Of a DNA stretch of 7,945 bases, positions 1-6,509 are shown piece by piece. The notes beneath the pieces are model-generated. The model was given only the letters and a program-made list of their open reading frames with translations, searched no databases and had not been told where the DNA came from. This stretch comes from Candidatus Aminicenantes bacterium UBA4085 (lineage in GTDB: Bacteria > Acidobacteriota > Aminicenantia > Aminicenantales > UBA4085). Location of the stretch: positions 6,457-14,401 of the forward strand of contig DFYJ01000042.1 in the NCBI GenBank assembly GCA_002383325.1, in the 5' to 3' direction. The translations under genes were made by a program, and so were the position numbers. Position 1 is the stretch's first letter; the number at the start of each line of letters is the position of its first letter.

Positions 1-186
1 CTCCTTGAGCATCTTGGTGGTGCGCTCGGGCAGGGCGTTGCCCTCCTTGCACCAGAACTCCCAGCCGATGTCGCCGTAGACGTACTCGGCATCCACCCCG
101 AGCTTGTTGAGGACGATCAGGCAGGCCTCGACGACTTCCTTGCCCACCCCGTCGCCGGGGAGGATGGCGATGCGATACTTCGGCAT
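1..186 (-). CDS. Isocitrate/isopropylmalate dehydrogenase family protein, N-terminal part (cut by window edge)
   Basis: Reading the minus strand from the ATG at 186-184 gives 62 codons, open to the left edge. The protein begins MPKYRIAILPGDGVGKEVVE. The motif at residues 8-18 (ILPGDGVGKEV) is the characteristic N-terminal nucleotide-fold signature of the beta-decarboxylating dehydrogenases: isocitrate, 3-isopropylmalate and related tartrate/homoisocitrate dehydrogenases. Members oxidise a 2-hydroxyacid and decarboxylate it with NAD(P)+, in the TCA cycle or leucine synthesis, in the cytoplasm. Substrate-deciding residues lie outside the window, so isocitrate versus isopropylmalate cannot be settled. 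A good Shine-Dalgarno, AAGGAG at 197-192, sits 5 nt before the ATG and fixes this start. It is on the same strand as the defence cluster but separated from hsdR by about 110 bp with its own candidate promoter, so it is likely a chromosomal neighbour rather than part of the system. Confidence 0.85.
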   Translation of the reverse strand, partial: MPKYRIAILPGDGVGKEVVEACLIVLNKLGVDAEYVYGDIGWEFWCKEGNALPERTTKMLKE

Positions 187-218
187 GAGGGCTCCTTAGG
201 GATCTGTCAGTGGCAGGG

Positions 219-251
219 ATTATCTTAACCGGGGGGAAGGGCGGGGGTCAA
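219..251 (-). promoter_or_regulatory. Candidate sigma70-type promoter for the dehydrogenase gene
   Basis: On the minus strand TTGACC (251-246, five of six matches to the -35 consensus) is followed after 18 bp by TAAGAT (227-222, four of six to the -10 consensus). An overlapping GATAAT (224-219) is a closer -10 match but gives a 21-bp spacer. The pair lies 35-65 nt upstream of the dehydrogenase ATG, in the gap after hsdR. Based on sequence match only. Confidence 0.45.
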
Positions 252-280
252 TCATTACCCGCAACAATACGGCCAAATTC

Positions 281-297
281 AAAAAGGCAGGGCCTTA
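281..297 (-). terminator. Weak terminator-like hairpin at the hsdR stop
   Basis: Immediately at the hsdR TAA stop, the minus strand reads AAGGC-CCT-GCCTT followed by further T residues: a 5-bp stem (296-284) with a 3-nt loop running into a T5 tract (285-281). The stem is short and the T tract is partly used by it, so termination would be inefficient. Some hsdR transcription may read into the dehydrogenase gene. Confidence 0.25.
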
Positions 298-2616
298 GTC
301 AGCAACTCTTGGATACAGATACTTCTGGAATCCGCTGAACGCCCTGTTGATTTCCTCCGGCCTCCCCAAATCCTCCATCGCATCATAGAGCGAATCGTGG
401 TATTTCAGCAGCAACAACGGGGTCAGCTTCTCCGTATCCAACTCCTCCACGCCCACGCTCACGTAATGGGCCAGGACGAAGTCCAGGAAAGCCTGTTGCT
501 TGCTGCTAAACTCTTCACTGATAGCGACTTTCGCCTTGGCCGCCCGCTCCTCCCTGGTGATCGGAGGCTCCGCATAGGCTACGTAGGCTAACACATCGAA
601 CAGATCGCTCTTCTCCGCGTCTATGATCCTCTGCATCTCCGCCAACTGGTCTTTTCCAAAGCCTTTCTCCGCCAGTCCATCCAGAAGCTTCCGTCTTGTT
701 CCCGGATCGCTCCACAGCCTTCTCAGCTCCTCCTCGTCCCTGAAGAACTCCGGCAGCCTCCCGAATAAAAGCTCCATGAACTGCTGAGCCGATACCGGCG
801 TCCCATCGGGATGCCAGAAGGACGTGCTCATTGAGTGCCGGATCGTGCGGGCTTTTCCGTCGGCCAGCTTGACCCGGATCTTCGGCTTGGGCTCGGGATC
901 CTCATCCTGCCTTACTTTGGGGGGAGTCTTATGCCCCCCTTTCAGGTAGAAATCCCCTCTCGGCTCCGGATCCACCGGCTCCCCATCCCACTCCGGATCC
1001 TGGAAGTGGCGATGCGCCTTCACGAAGTCGTAGATGGTGAAGTAGTCCTTGCCCTCATACAGCCTCGTCCCCCTTCCGATGATCTGCTTGAACTCGATCA
1101 TGGAGTTTATCGGCCGCATTAGGACGATATTGCGGATATTCCTGGCATCCACCCCCGTGGACAGTTTCTGGGAGGTGGTCAGGATGGTCGGGATGGTCTT
1201 CTCGTTGTCCTGGAAGTCACGCAAGTGCTGATCCCCCAGCTCTCCGTCATTGGCGGTGACCCGGTGGCAGTAGTTGGGATCGGAGCTTGTCTTCATCTGA
1301 TTGATGAGATCCCGGACGGCCAGGGCATGGTCCTGCGAGGCGCAGAAGACTAGTGTTTTTTCGCTCTGGTCGATCTGGTCCATGAAGATGCGGACCCGGG
1401 CCGCTTCCCTTTCCCTGATCTCGATGATTCGGTTGAAGTCCCGCTCTCCATAGGTCTTCTCAGGCTCCACTTCGCCTTCGATAACCTGGTCGTCATCGGC
1501 ATAGACGTATTCATCGAGGGACGTGCTGATCTCCCGAACCTTGAAGGGGGTCAGATAGCCGTCGTTGATGCCCTGTTTGAGCGAGTAGACGTAGACCGGC
1601 TCCCCGAAATAGGCGTAGGTGTCGGCATTTTCCTGCCGTCTCGGCGTGGCGGTAAGCCCCAGCTGGACTGCCGGCGCGAAATACTCCAAAATGCCCCGCC
1701 AGGTGCTCTCATCGTTGGCTCCGCCGCGGTGGCATTCATCGATGATGATGAAATCGAAGAAATCAGGAGGGTACTCCCCGAAATACGGCGAGGGCTTGCC
1801 GTCCTTCTCCGGCCCGCACATGAAGGTTTGGAAGATGGTGAAGAACAGGTTGCCGTTGGTGGGGACGCGGCCTTTTTTCCGAATGTCGCCCGGCACGATG
1901 CGCACCATCGCGTCCTCGGGAAAGCCCGAGAAGGCGTTGAAGGCCTGGTTGGCCAGGATATTGCGGTCGGCCAGGAAGAGAATGCGGGGCCTTCTTCCCG
2001 GCTCGCCTTGCAGATTCCACCGGCTGTGGAAGAGCTTCCAGGCAATCTGGAAGGCGATCATGGTCTTGCCCGTGCCGGTGGCCAGGGTCAGGAGGATGCG
2101 CTTCTCGCCCGCCGCAATGGCCTCCAAGGCCCGCTCGATGGCCAGATCCCGGAAGTACCGATCTTCGAGTCTGTTGCCCTTGTCCTCGAAGGGAATCTTC
2201 GCGAATCGATCCCGCCACTCATTGCGTCTGGGATAGATGCGCGTCCAAAGCTCATCCGGGGAGGGGAGCTTCTCGATCTCCCCTTCTCTGCCCGTCTCCA
2301 TGTCGACGGCATAGAAGCCATGCCCGTTGGAAGAATAGGCAAAGCGGACGGCCAGCTTCTCGGCGTAGTCTTTGGCTTGGCCTACGCCTTCGGTCAAGGG
2401 CGCGTGGTCGGGCTTGGCTTCAAGAACGGCCAACTTCGTGTTGCGGTAGGTCAGGACATAGTCCGCGGTCAGGGCCTTGCCCCTTCGGCCGTGGCCTTCC
2501 AAGCGGCCGGGAGCGATCTGGTATTCCCGGCGGATGCGGCTGCCTTCGGCCACACCCCATCCGGCTGCCTTCAGGGCGGGATCGATGTACTCGGCTCTGG
2601 TTTCGGCTTCGTTCAT
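295..2616 (-). CDS. hsdR: Type I restriction enzyme R subunit (HsdR), EcoEI-like
   Basis: This is the motor and nuclease subunit of a type I restriction enzyme. Bound to HsdM/HsdS on unmethylated target DNA, it uses ATP to pull DNA in and cuts at a distance. The 773-residue protein has an N-terminal PDDEXK nuclease with D52 and the E66-A-K68 signature in LAVLEAK. An SF2 helicase follows: Walker A ATGTGKT at 179-185, DECH at 293-296, TATP at 322-325 and the arginine-finger motif QIIGRGTR at 511-518. The C-terminal part (about 590-770) resembles the EcoEI R C-terminal domain that docks on the methylase, and the length fits the shorter EcoEI-type (type IB) subunits. All key residues seen are intact. 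The ATG overlaps the fic stop as ATGA, with only a weak purine-rich AAGAAG in front, so translation is probably coupled to fic. The TAA stop is at 297-295. Type IB assignment is from recalled family features. Confidence 0.96.
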   Translation of the reverse strand: MNEAETRAEYIDPALKAAGWGVAEGSRIRREYQIAPGRLEGHGRRGKALTADYVLTYRNTKLAVLEAKPDHAPLTEGVGQAKDYAEKLAVRFAYSSNGHGFYAVDMETGREGEIEKLPSPDELWTRIYPRRNEWRDRFAKIPFEDKGNRLEDRYFRDLAIERALEAIAAGEKRILLTLATGTGKTMIAFQIAWKLFHSRWNLQGEPGRRPRILFLADRNILANQAFNAFSGFPEDAMVRIVPGDIRKKGRVPTNGNLFFTIFQTFMCGPEKDGKPSPYFGEYPPDFFDFIIIDECHRGGANDESTWRGILEYFAPAVQLGLTATPRRQENADTYAYFGEPVYVYSLKQGINDGYLTPFKVREISTSLDEYVYADDDQVIEGEVEPEKTYGERDFNRIIEIREREAARVRIFMDQIDQSEKTLVFCASQDHALAVRDLINQMKTSSDPNYCHRVTANDGELGDQHLRDFQDNEKTIPTILTTSQKLSTGVDARNIRNIVLMRPINSMIEFKQIIGRGTRLYEGKDYFTIYDFVKAHRHFQDPEWDGEPVDPEPRGDFYLKGGHKTPPKVRQDEDPEPKPKIRVKLADGKARTIRHSMSTSFWHPDGTPVSAQQFMELLFGRLPEFFRDEEELRRLWSDPGTRRKLLDGLAEKGFGKDQLAEMQRIIDAEKSDLFDVLAYVAYAEPPITREERAAKAKVAISEEFSSKQQAFLDFVLAHYVSVGVEELDTEKLTPLLLLKYHDSLYDAMEDLGRPEEINRAFSGFQKYLYPRVAD

Positions 2617-3620
2617 GGCTTCTTCAGGACATAGACTCCGGTCTTCTTGCCCCCGATCTTTTCGACAAGGCCGGCTTCAATCAGGGGGCGTAGGAGGTCC
2701 ATCGCTCCCTGCTTGGATATATCCAGCGCCTTCCAGATCTCGGCAGGGGCCAGGCTGCCGTGATCCTTCAGCAGATGGAGCAGCTTTTCCTGCCGGGGAC
2801 GCAGCAGGAGCTTCTGCTCCGGCTTGACCTGAAAGGCCTTGATCCGCAGCCAAGCCCGCTCCAGCGTTTGCCGCAAGCCTTCGGCGCAATATTCCAGCCA
2901 AGCCGTCAGATCTTCTCCGGATTGCCGCACGCCTTGGAGAGCCGCATAGTACTTCGGCCTATCCTCCCAGTAATACTCGTCCACCGCGAAGATATGGTGG
3001 GTGTCGAATCCCCGCCGGTAGAGCTCCCAAAGGGCCAGAACCCGCCCGGTCCGGCCGTTGCCGTCGGCGAAGGGATGGATGGCCTCGAACCGATAATGGA
3101 GAATGGACGAGCTGAGGACGGACGAGAGCTTCTTCGAGGCCGTGTTCCACCAAATCAGGAGCTCGGCCATGAGGCCCGAGACGGCATCCGGCGGGGGTGG
3201 GCTGTAGGATCCCACCCTGACGGCGATCGTCCGGTACTGCCCGGCCCGGCCCTGGTCCATGACCTCGCCGGCCAGGATACGGTGCAATTCCAGAATGTCG
3301 TCGTGATGGAACTTTGACTTAGAGGCGTTCTTTTCCAGATGCCGAAGCCCGGCCAGGTAGTTAAGGACTTCCCGCCTAGGGCGCGTGTCTGGCGTCGCAA
3401 GCTCCCGGCCTTCCTCCAAGAGACGGACTTGCTCGAGGGTCAGGGGATTGCCCTCGATGGCCGTCGAGGCATGGGCGGTGCGCATGCGGGAATCCTTCTG
3501 CAGGGAAGGGACCCAGGCGAAGTCCACCATGGCCCCCTGGATCCGCTCGCGAAGGGCAGAGATCCGCTCGATCTCGGCCAGGAGCCGGGGCGTGATGGTG
3601 TACTTCGGTATATAGCCCAT
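2613..3620 (-). CDS. fic: Class II Fic-family adenylyltransferase with C-terminal winged helix
   Basis: Fic enzymes transfer AMP (rarely another phosphate moiety) from a nucleotide to a hydroxyl side chain of a target protein. The complete core motif HPFADGNGRTGR occupies residues 182-193, with catalytic H182, acidic D186 and phosphate-binding N188/R190/R193. Near the N-terminus, STAIEG (52-57) matches the autoinhibitory (S/T)xxxE(G/N) helix, with E56 as inhibitory glutamate, placing it in class II. Residues about 265-335 form a predicted winged helix-turn-helix (APAEIWKALDISKQGAMDLL and following), as in many self-contained Fic proteins, which may bind DNA or regulate. The length of 335 aa is normal and nothing is broken. 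The ATG at 3620 is the only plausible start, because an in-frame TGA lies two codons upstream; no clear Shine-Dalgarno precedes it. Its TGA overlaps the hsdR ATG. The target is unknown; modification of HsdR or another cluster protein is conceivable but unsupported by sequence alone. Confidence 0.93.
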   Translation of the reverse strand: MGYIPKYTITPRLLAEIERISALRERIQGAMVDFAWVPSLQKDSRMRTAHASTAIEGNPLTLEQVRLLEEGRELATPDTRPRREVLNYLAGLRHLEKNASKSKFHHDDILELHRILAGEVMDQGRAGQYRTIAVRVGSYSPPPPDAVSGLMAELLIWWNTASKKLSSVLSSSILHYRFEAIHPFADGNGRTGRVLALWELYRRGFDTHHIFAVDEYYWEDRPKYYAALQGVRQSGEDLTAWLEYCAEGLRQTLERAWLRIKAFQVKPEQKLLLRPRQEKLLHLLKDHGSLAPAEIWKALDISKQGAMDLLRPLIEAGLVEKIGGKKTGVYVLKKP

Positions 3621-3635
3621 GATTCAAGGCTAATC

Positions 3636-3668
3636 ATAAGTCAAGTATAAGTCAAGTTATGAGTCAAC
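3636..3668 (-). repeat. Tandem TTGACT repeats upstream of fic (possible operator)
   Basis: On the plus strand ATAAGTCAAGT occurs twice back to back (3636-3646 and 3647-3657), followed by a diverged third copy ATGAGTCAAC (3659-3668). The minus-strand cores TTGACT start at 3667, 3655 and 3644, so they are spaced 12 and 11 nt, about one helical turn. The array ends 16 nt before the fic ATG. TTGACT resembles a -35 box, but no -10 box sits at a proper spacing; TATGAT (3638-3633) and TATACT (3649-3644) lie too near or too far. A regulator-binding array for fic-hsdR is the best guess. Confidence 0.4.
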
Positions 3669-3672
3669 CCGC

Positions 3673-3822
3673 CTACACCCCTTTGGTCTTTTTGATGTGC
3701 TTCGTCCCATTCTTAATCATACGGGCTTTGTTTTCAAGGGCTTGGAGAGCTTTTTTCCCCCTGAGATTCCGCAAGAGATCTGCGGCGGGCGCTGAATTTT
3801 GCGAAGGCGGGATGTGGCCCAT
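3673..3822 (-). other. Short open frame of 49 codons downstream of the rhuM relic
   Basis: An ATG at 3822-3820 opens 49 codons ending at TAG (3675-3673). It starts inside the last recognisable rhuM codons in another frame. The protein is basic toward the end (ENKARMIKNGTKHIKKTKGV) and matches no family known to me. No good ribosome binding site is seen. It may be the out-of-frame tail left by the deletion that truncated rhuM, or the end of another lost gene. A functional small protein is less likely. Confidence 0.2.
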
Positions 3823-4150
3823 TGGCGGAATTGGGTGCCGCGAGTGGAGCGAACGCGGTAGCCGACGGCCAGGATCATCTCTAAGCTGTAGTATTGAGCA
3901 TAATATGTTTTCCCATCATCAGCAGTTATCCGGAATTTCCGGATAACTGAATCAGATGAAAGCTCTCCGTCTAATAAGATATTTCGAATGTGTTCATTGA
4001 TCGTACGGATATCTTTCTGGAAAAACTCCGCTATCAGCTTTTGCGTTAGCCAGACCGTCTCGTCCTCAAATCGACAATCGATTCGTAAATGGCCGTCATC
4101 GGTTTGATATAAGACGATCTCGGAAGTTGGATTGGTTTTTTGGCCATCAT
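3717..4150 (-). pseudogene. RhuM-family gene relic, frameshifted at 5' end and truncated at 3' end
   Basis: From 4121 to about 3801 the minus strand encodes a clear RhuM-family N-terminal region: EIVLYQTDDG, then VWLTQKLIAEFF, INEHIRNILLDGEL, IRKFRITADDGKTYY, ILAVGYRVRSTRGTQFRQWA. RhuM proteins (named from a Salmonella pathogenicity-island gene) recur in type I restriction loci with unknown function. Two defects show. First, the natural start ATGATG at 4150-4145, just after the hsdS stop and an AAGGA ribosome site (4156-4152), is out of frame with the conserved body. One extra A in the A6 run at 4141-4136 would restore MAKKTNPTSEIV. Second, after RQWATSRLR family similarity stops and the frame ends at TGA (3719-3717), leaving roughly a third of the usual 300-350 residues. 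The conserved body is in the hsdS frame, separated from it only by the hsdS TAA and 11 codons. Most likely a decayed gene; a slippage-expressed short protein is the alternative. Confidence 0.85.
3923..3949. repeat. Perfect 27-nt palindrome (13-bp arms, 1-nt centre)
   Basis: The arms CAGTTATCCGGAA (3923-3935) and TTCCGGATAACTG (3937-3949) are exact reverse complements around a single T at 3936. It lies inside the rhuM relic, over codons for VIRKFRIT, a conserved stretch of that family. It could fold as an RNA hairpin of about 11 bp with a 5-nt loop. No T tract follows, so it is not a typical terminator. Confidence 0.85.
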
Positions 4151-4154
4151 GTCC

Positions 4155-5360
4155 TTATAACGCGCCGTTGAAGGCTGGGTGAAGAATGGATTTCTTGAGC
4201 TCGTCGAGTAAGATCACTTTGCGTTGGTAGATGGATTCGAGGCAAAGGGTGTCTTCACGAAAAGAATCCAGATTATCGGCAATTCGACATTGCTCAACTT
4301 TGGAAGGCATCTTGAACGCGAAATCGAGAATCTGTTGCCCGCTGATATGGGGGACGCCGCTTCCTGTTTGAACACTAAGGATATGCTTAGCAAACGCTTC
4401 GCTACCAATGAGATATTTTAAAAATCGCTCGTTAAGCCTATCACCGCAACGGAGCCTTGCAGTCCGTTGCACAAGAAGACAAGGCAAATCTATCTCTTTT
4501 ATCATCGCATGTTTCAGCCCTGCCTTCACCCATGGACGATCCATTGCAAGAACGACATCACCTTGATTGAGCTGATATCGATTGTATCCCCTTATATCGT
4601 ACAAAGACCATTTCCTCGCATCTTCCCAGCGAATTGCATCTTGAACAATGTTATCGCCCCGCAAGAGTCGAACGCCGTCAGAAGAATCAGTGTATTGGGC
4701 GCTCTTGAAAGCGAATCCCGCAAGAAAATCGATCTCATTTGCTAGCTTTGTTTCAATCCACTGCTCATCTTGAGGAGAGAAGGAATTTTGTAATTGGCTT
4801 CTGAAGAGGGCGCGGGCGTTTTGGAGGTTTTTTTCGGCGTTGGCTTTGGCGGTGGCGATTCTTTCGAATGCTTTATCGAGGATGCCGACGATCCGCCGCT
4901 GTTCGGGAAGAGGAGGAAGGATGACTTTAATCGATGCGATATCAAGCAAGTTCAATGATGGATAGGCGTGATCCTGGATAAGATCTTGGGTAAAAATAGT
5001 TCGCAGAAAATATAGAAGATATCCACACTCGGCTTGAGAACGATCAGCCAATATCGTAGCTAAGTGGCTCGATACATATCCATCCACTCCCAGCATCACC
5101 CGATGATTGAGAAATGTTGATGCTCCGCTTTTTGGGAATAAAATCGTGCCCTTTGGAAACAGGCGAAGCCCTTTAATGCCATCCTCATTAAGGTAGTCAT
5201 CCGACTCGAATATAGTTCCGAATCGAACTCGGCCGGCATCGGCCGTTCTGAAAAATGGATGAATTCCACCGACGAACGACTCCTTGGCTTGAGGTGCCGA
5301 GTTTCCTGCTTTTATCTCCGCAATAGAACCGAGCGGACATAACCTCCACCCCGCTTTCAT
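4155..5360 (-). CDS. hsdS: Type I restriction enzyme specificity subunit (HsdS)
   Basis: HsdS recognises the bipartite DNA target and holds two HsdM subunits for methylation and HsdR for cleavage. The 401-residue protein shows the two-repeat architecture. TRD1 spans about 1-142, beginning WRLCPLGSIAEIKAGN. The central conserved helical spacer is at about 147-195, with LPPLPEQRRIVGILDKAFER. TRD2 starts at about 201 (WIETKLANEIDFLAGFAFKS), followed by a second, more diverged helix region at about 350-395 (KMPSKVEQCRIADNLDSF to LDELKKSILHPAF). The length is normal and no frame breaks are seen. GGGAG at 5370-5366 lies 5 nt before the ATG and supports this start; 51 nt separate it from the DUF1016 stop. 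The gene is visibly AT-richer than hsdM and hsdR, consistent with the exchange of recognition domains typical of hsdS. The target sequence cannot be read from the protein. The stop TAA overlaps the ribosome site of the rhuM relic. Confidence 0.96.
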   Translation of the reverse strand: MKAGWRLCPLGSIAEIKAGNSAPQAKESFVGGIHPFFRTADAGRVRFGTIFESDDYLNEDGIKGLRLFPKGTILFPKSGASTFLNHRVMLGVDGYVSSHLATILADRSQAECGYLLYFLRTIFTQDLIQDHAYPSLNLLDIASIKVILPPLPEQRRIVGILDKAFERIATAKANAEKNLQNARALFRSQLQNSFSPQDEQWIETKLANEIDFLAGFAFKSAQYTDSSDGVRLLRGDNIVQDAIRWEDARKWSLYDIRGYNRYQLNQGDVVLAMDRPWVKAGLKHAMIKEIDLPCLLVQRTARLRCGDRLNERFLKYLIGSEAFAKHILSVQTGSGVPHISGQQILDFAFKMPSKVEQCRIADNLDSFREDTLCLESIYQRKVILLDELKKSILHPAFNGAL

Positions 5361-5411
5361 GGCTGCTCCCAGATCACAATAAAAAATTCTGTGCCCATGC
5401 GCCCAGTTCCC

Positions 5412-6509
5412 TTATTCGGCGGCCTCTCCCACCCACTCAATTAATTTACGTCGCAACGCCTCCTTGCTGGGCAAGTAAAGCTGATATTCCCGCGCATGAA
5501 TGTTCGCATCTTTTGGCAAGGTAATCTCTACCAATGCCCCGTTCCTATTCTTACAAAGAACTATGCCGACGGAGGCGTTTTCAGTTTCCGTCTTGATATA
5601 CCGATCGAAGTAGTTGACATACATCTGCATCTGCCCGAGATTCTGATGAGTAAGCTTGCCAATTTTAAGGTCAATCAATACGTAGCAGCGCAGCAAGCGG
5701 TTGTAGAAAACAAGATCCACAAAGAAATGGTCGGCATCGAAAGTAAATCGCTTTTGGCGGGCCTCGAATAGAAATCCCTTGCCCAGTTCAAGCAGGAAGC
5801 GTTCGATATGGTCAATGATGGCCGCTTCCAGGTCGGTTTCCGAGTATCGGGCTTGTTCGGAAAGCCCGAGAAACTCTAGGACTAGCGGCTCCTTGAGCAG
5901 ATCCTTGGATTGGTTGATTATGTGGCCGTTTCTAGCCAGTCGCCGGATACCGTTCTTATCCCGGCTTAGCGCCAAGCGCTCGTAAAGACTGCTATCGAAT
6001 TGGCGCTGGAGCTCGCGCACGGTCCAGTTTTGTTGGGTGGCTTCGATTTCGTAAAAGCTTCGCTCATCGGGATTCTGGATCCCGATCAGAAAGACATAAT
6101 GAGACCAGCTCAGGGTGAACGGCGGCTTGCCAAGGGGTGTTATAGCCTGTACCAAAGACTCCGATAATGCAGACAGCGTCTGCATTTTCTCGCCAGAATC
6201 GGATTTTGCAGACGCTGTCTGCAAAATTGGATTCCGGTCTCGATAAATCTGAAAAAAGGCTCTCATGTAGGCTAGATTGCGTTCCGAGAAACCGCTGCCG
6301 AATTCCGCGATCAAACGGCCGGCAAGAGCCTTGATGACGGCTTTTCCATAGTGCGCCCGGCCTTCCCCTTTCTGCTCTTCCTCGATAATCCGGCGGCCGA
6401 CTTCAAAACACGTATTGACCTGGATCAGATCCACGCCCCGCGCCACATTGGCGCGAGCCGATCGAATTAATTCGCGGATTTCTTCTATGATTGACTTGCT
6501 AAGTTTCAC
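5412..6509 (-). CDS. DUF1016/YhcG-family PDDEXK nuclease
   Basis: This 365-residue protein matches the DUF1016 (YhcG) family in full: an N-terminal winged-helix-like region (about 1-175, with YGKAVIKALA, GFSERNLAYMRAFFQIY and LSWSHYVFLI, then FYEIEATQQNWTVRELQRQF) and a C-terminal PDDEXK nuclease fold. The nuclease has D265 in HFFVDLVFYNRLL and the D280-L-K282 pair in YVLIDLKIGKL, with the family signature GQMQMYVNYFDR following. The length is close to E. coli YhcG. The family is often encoded in type I restriction operons and its role is not established; DNA cleavage or structure processing is inferred from the fold. The start is GTG at 6509-6507, overlapping the hsdM TGA as GTGA, with a G-rich tract just upstream. 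Residues about 97-120 contain a repeated QT-x-SA segment encoded by paired palindromes (6168-6223), where the family varies in length. Catalytic residues appear intact. Confidence 0.92.
   Translation of the reverse strand: MKLSKSIIEEIRELIRSARANVARGVDLIQVNTCFEVGRRIIEEEQKGEGRAHYGKAVIKALAGRLIAEFGSGFSERNLAYMRAFFQIYRDRNPILQTASAKSDSGEKMQTLSALSESLVQAITPLGKPPFTLSWSHYVFLIGIQNPDERSFYEIEATQQNWTVRELQRQFDSSLYERLALSRDKNGIRRLARNGHIINQSKDLLKEPLVLEFLGLSEQARYSETDLEAAIIDHIERFLLELGKGFLFEARQKRFTFDADHFFVDLVFYNRLLRCYVLIDLKIGKLTHQNLGQMQMYVNYFDRYIKTETENASVGIVLCKNRNGALVEITLPKDANIHAREYQLYLPSKEALRRKLIEWVGEAAE
6168..6223. repeat. Pair of 17-bp inverted repeats, each itself palindromic, inside the DUF1016 gene
   Basis: TGCAGACAGCGTCTGCA (6168-6184) and TGCAGACGCTGTCTGCA (6207-6223) are exact reverse complements of each other, 22 nt apart. 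Each is also a hairpin with 7-bp arms TGCAGAC/GTCTGCA around a 3-nt centre. On the coding strand they give LQTASA and MQTLSA, producing a near-duplicate peptide in the linker between the two N-terminal conserved blocks. T or A runs flank both copies. The reading frame is kept. Confidence 0.9.

Noticed and set aside
1729..2634. Long plus-strand open frame of 301 codons opposite hsdR
   Set aside because: It is antisense to the intact helicase-encoding frame, its protein shows no domain, and GC-rich codon bias explains the missing stops. The same applies to the plus-strand frame at 1619-2236.
3636..3667. TTGACT copies as true -35 boxes for fic
   Set aside because: The near-consensus -10 candidates TATGAT and TATACT give spacers of 11, 12 or 23 bp. 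At 17 bp only TAGCCT is found, which matches poorly.
3636..3668. CRISPR-like or transposon-end repeat
   Set aside because: The repeat units are adjacent and only about 11 nt, with no spacers, no terminal inverted repeat and no transposase.
3659..3946. Plus-strand open frame of 95 codons between fic and hsdS
   Set aside because: The minus strand here encodes recognisable RhuM sequence, and the plus-strand product has no recognisable features.
4134..4144. Canonical A-AAA-AAC programmed -1 frameshift site in rhuM
   Set aside because: The heptamer letters are present, but in the start-codon frame the codons are AAA AAA CCA, so the phase is wrong for the standard motif. Only simple A-run slippage remains possible.
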